Origin: DATARH01 sp963773625
Lineage (GTDB): Bacteria > Pseudomonadota > Alphaproteobacteria > ATCC43930 > CGMCC-115725
Length of the DNA: 64,000 bases
Assembly: GCA_963773625.1 (NCBI GenBank)
Contig: CAVZCJ010000009.1
Span: forward strand, 1 to 64,000
Direction of reading: 5' to 3'
Part shown: in pieces, positions 63,588 to 64,000 of the stretch
How positions within the stretch are numbered: the first letter of the stretch is position 1
Layout: each line of letters opens with the position of its first letter
Translations under genes and position numbers: made by a program
The notes under the pieces: generated by a model
The model's database searches: none
What the model was told of the DNA's origin: nothing
What the model saw: only the letters and a program-made list of their open reading frames with translations

Positions 63588-64000
63588 GCAGCTTTCTCGG
63601 CCTGGCTTACCGAGGGAGGTTCGCCGATTGGCACGCCGGGCTCGGCCTTCGACACCCGCAGGGTCATCGCCGATTTGACGTGGGCAACGTTGGGCGCCGA
63701 GGTCAGCTTGGCGGACAGGAACCGCTGGTAGCTGTCCCAGTCGGTGGCGACGATCTTGAGCAGGAAATCGGTCTCGCCCGCAAGCATGTGCGCCTCACGC
63801 ACCTCGGGCCATTCACGAACCAGGGCCTCGAAGGCCAGGAGATCGGCCTCCGCCTGACTGGCGAGACCGACCTGGGCAAAGACGGTCACCGGAAAGCCCA
63901 GCGCCTCGGGAGCCAGCGCGGCGTGATAACCGCGGATCAGCCCGGCTTGTTCAAGCGCCCGCACTCGCCGCAGGCAGGGCGGGGCGGTGATGCCGACGCG
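63584..64000 (-). CDS. Lrp/AsnC-family transcriptional regulator, cut by window edge
   Basis: The 138 visible codons include the end of the helix-turn-helix (RVGITAPPCLRRVRALEQAG) and the RAM ligand-binding domain (FPVTVFAQVGL, REAHMLAGETDFLLKIVATD, VKSAMTLRVSK). The first third, with most of the DNA-binding domain, lies beyond 64000. Such regulators sense amino acids and act on nearby or distant genes. The stop overlaps greA. Confidence 0.92.
   Translation of the reverse strand, partial: RVGITAPPCLRRVRALEQAGLIRGYHAALAPEALGFPVTVFAQVGLASQAEADLLAFEALVREWPEVREAHMLAGETDFLLKIVATDWDSYQRFLSAKLTSAPNVAHVKSAMTLRVSKAEPGVPIGEPPSVSQAEKAA

Overview
This is a GC-rich stretch of an alphaproteobacterial chromosome, probably Rhodospirillales- or Rhizobiales-like. 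The clearest sign is the right end, where rpoD, dnaG, yqeY, carA, carB and greA sit together in an order familiar from alphaproteobacteria, with an RpoD that has a long acidic insert. A second sign is a set of FNR/FixK-type TTGAY-N4-ATCAA sites upstream of small membrane or sulfur-transport genes. I could not name the genus.

Layout. 0-6 kb: end of tRNA-Arg, a small response regulator and a cyclic-nucleotide-binding protein, a large molybdenum hydroxylase subunit, and an OmpR-type two-component pair destroyed next to an IS3-family element. 6-17 kb: solitary catabolic enzymes (GhrA-like dehydrogenase, D-aminoacylase-like amidohydrolase, nitronate monooxygenase, Asp-box protein, VOC protein, amidohydrolase-2, LigB-type dioxygenase, acyl-CoA-dehydrogenase-like flavoprotein). 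17-26 kb: a second solitary molybdenum hydroxylase subunit, a GMC oxidoreductase, a TauD-type dioxygenase and an IorA/IorB-like hydroxylase pair. 26-31 kb: phosphoglucomutase followed by an SxtJ/DUF5989/carbamoyltransferase cassette facing an SGNH hydrolase. 31-37 kb: an operon of a TAXI-type binding protein with a three-subunit molybdopterin oxidoreductase (A, B and C subunits). 37-41 kb: threonine aldolase, a MaoC/CoA-transferase pair and a YeeE/YedE pair behind a perfect FNR-type box. 40.7-44.2 kb: an operon of a TPP enzyme, an unnamed 366-residue protein and a UGSC-family protein whose frame contains an in-frame TGA followed by a hairpin, a strong selenoprotein candidate. 44-48 kb: exported proteins (helix-hairpin-helix protein, di-haem peroxidase, phospholipase C-like phosphoesterase, Cys-rich peptide). 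48-53.7 kb: the urea ABC transporter urtABCDE. 53.8-64 kb: tRNA with CAU anticodon, then the housekeeping block and an Lrp/AsnC regulator cut by the window edge.

A feature of the whole window is that about 28 genes are interrupted by single-base frame changes, roughly 70 by my hand count. Nearly all look like one extra base, while the protein similarity continues unbroken on either side. Even carB is affected. I read these as sequence errors in an insertion-prone assembly rather than as dead genes, so the broken genes are annotated as single CDS spanning the frame changes. The spans are my reconstructions from the reading frames; no database search was possible.
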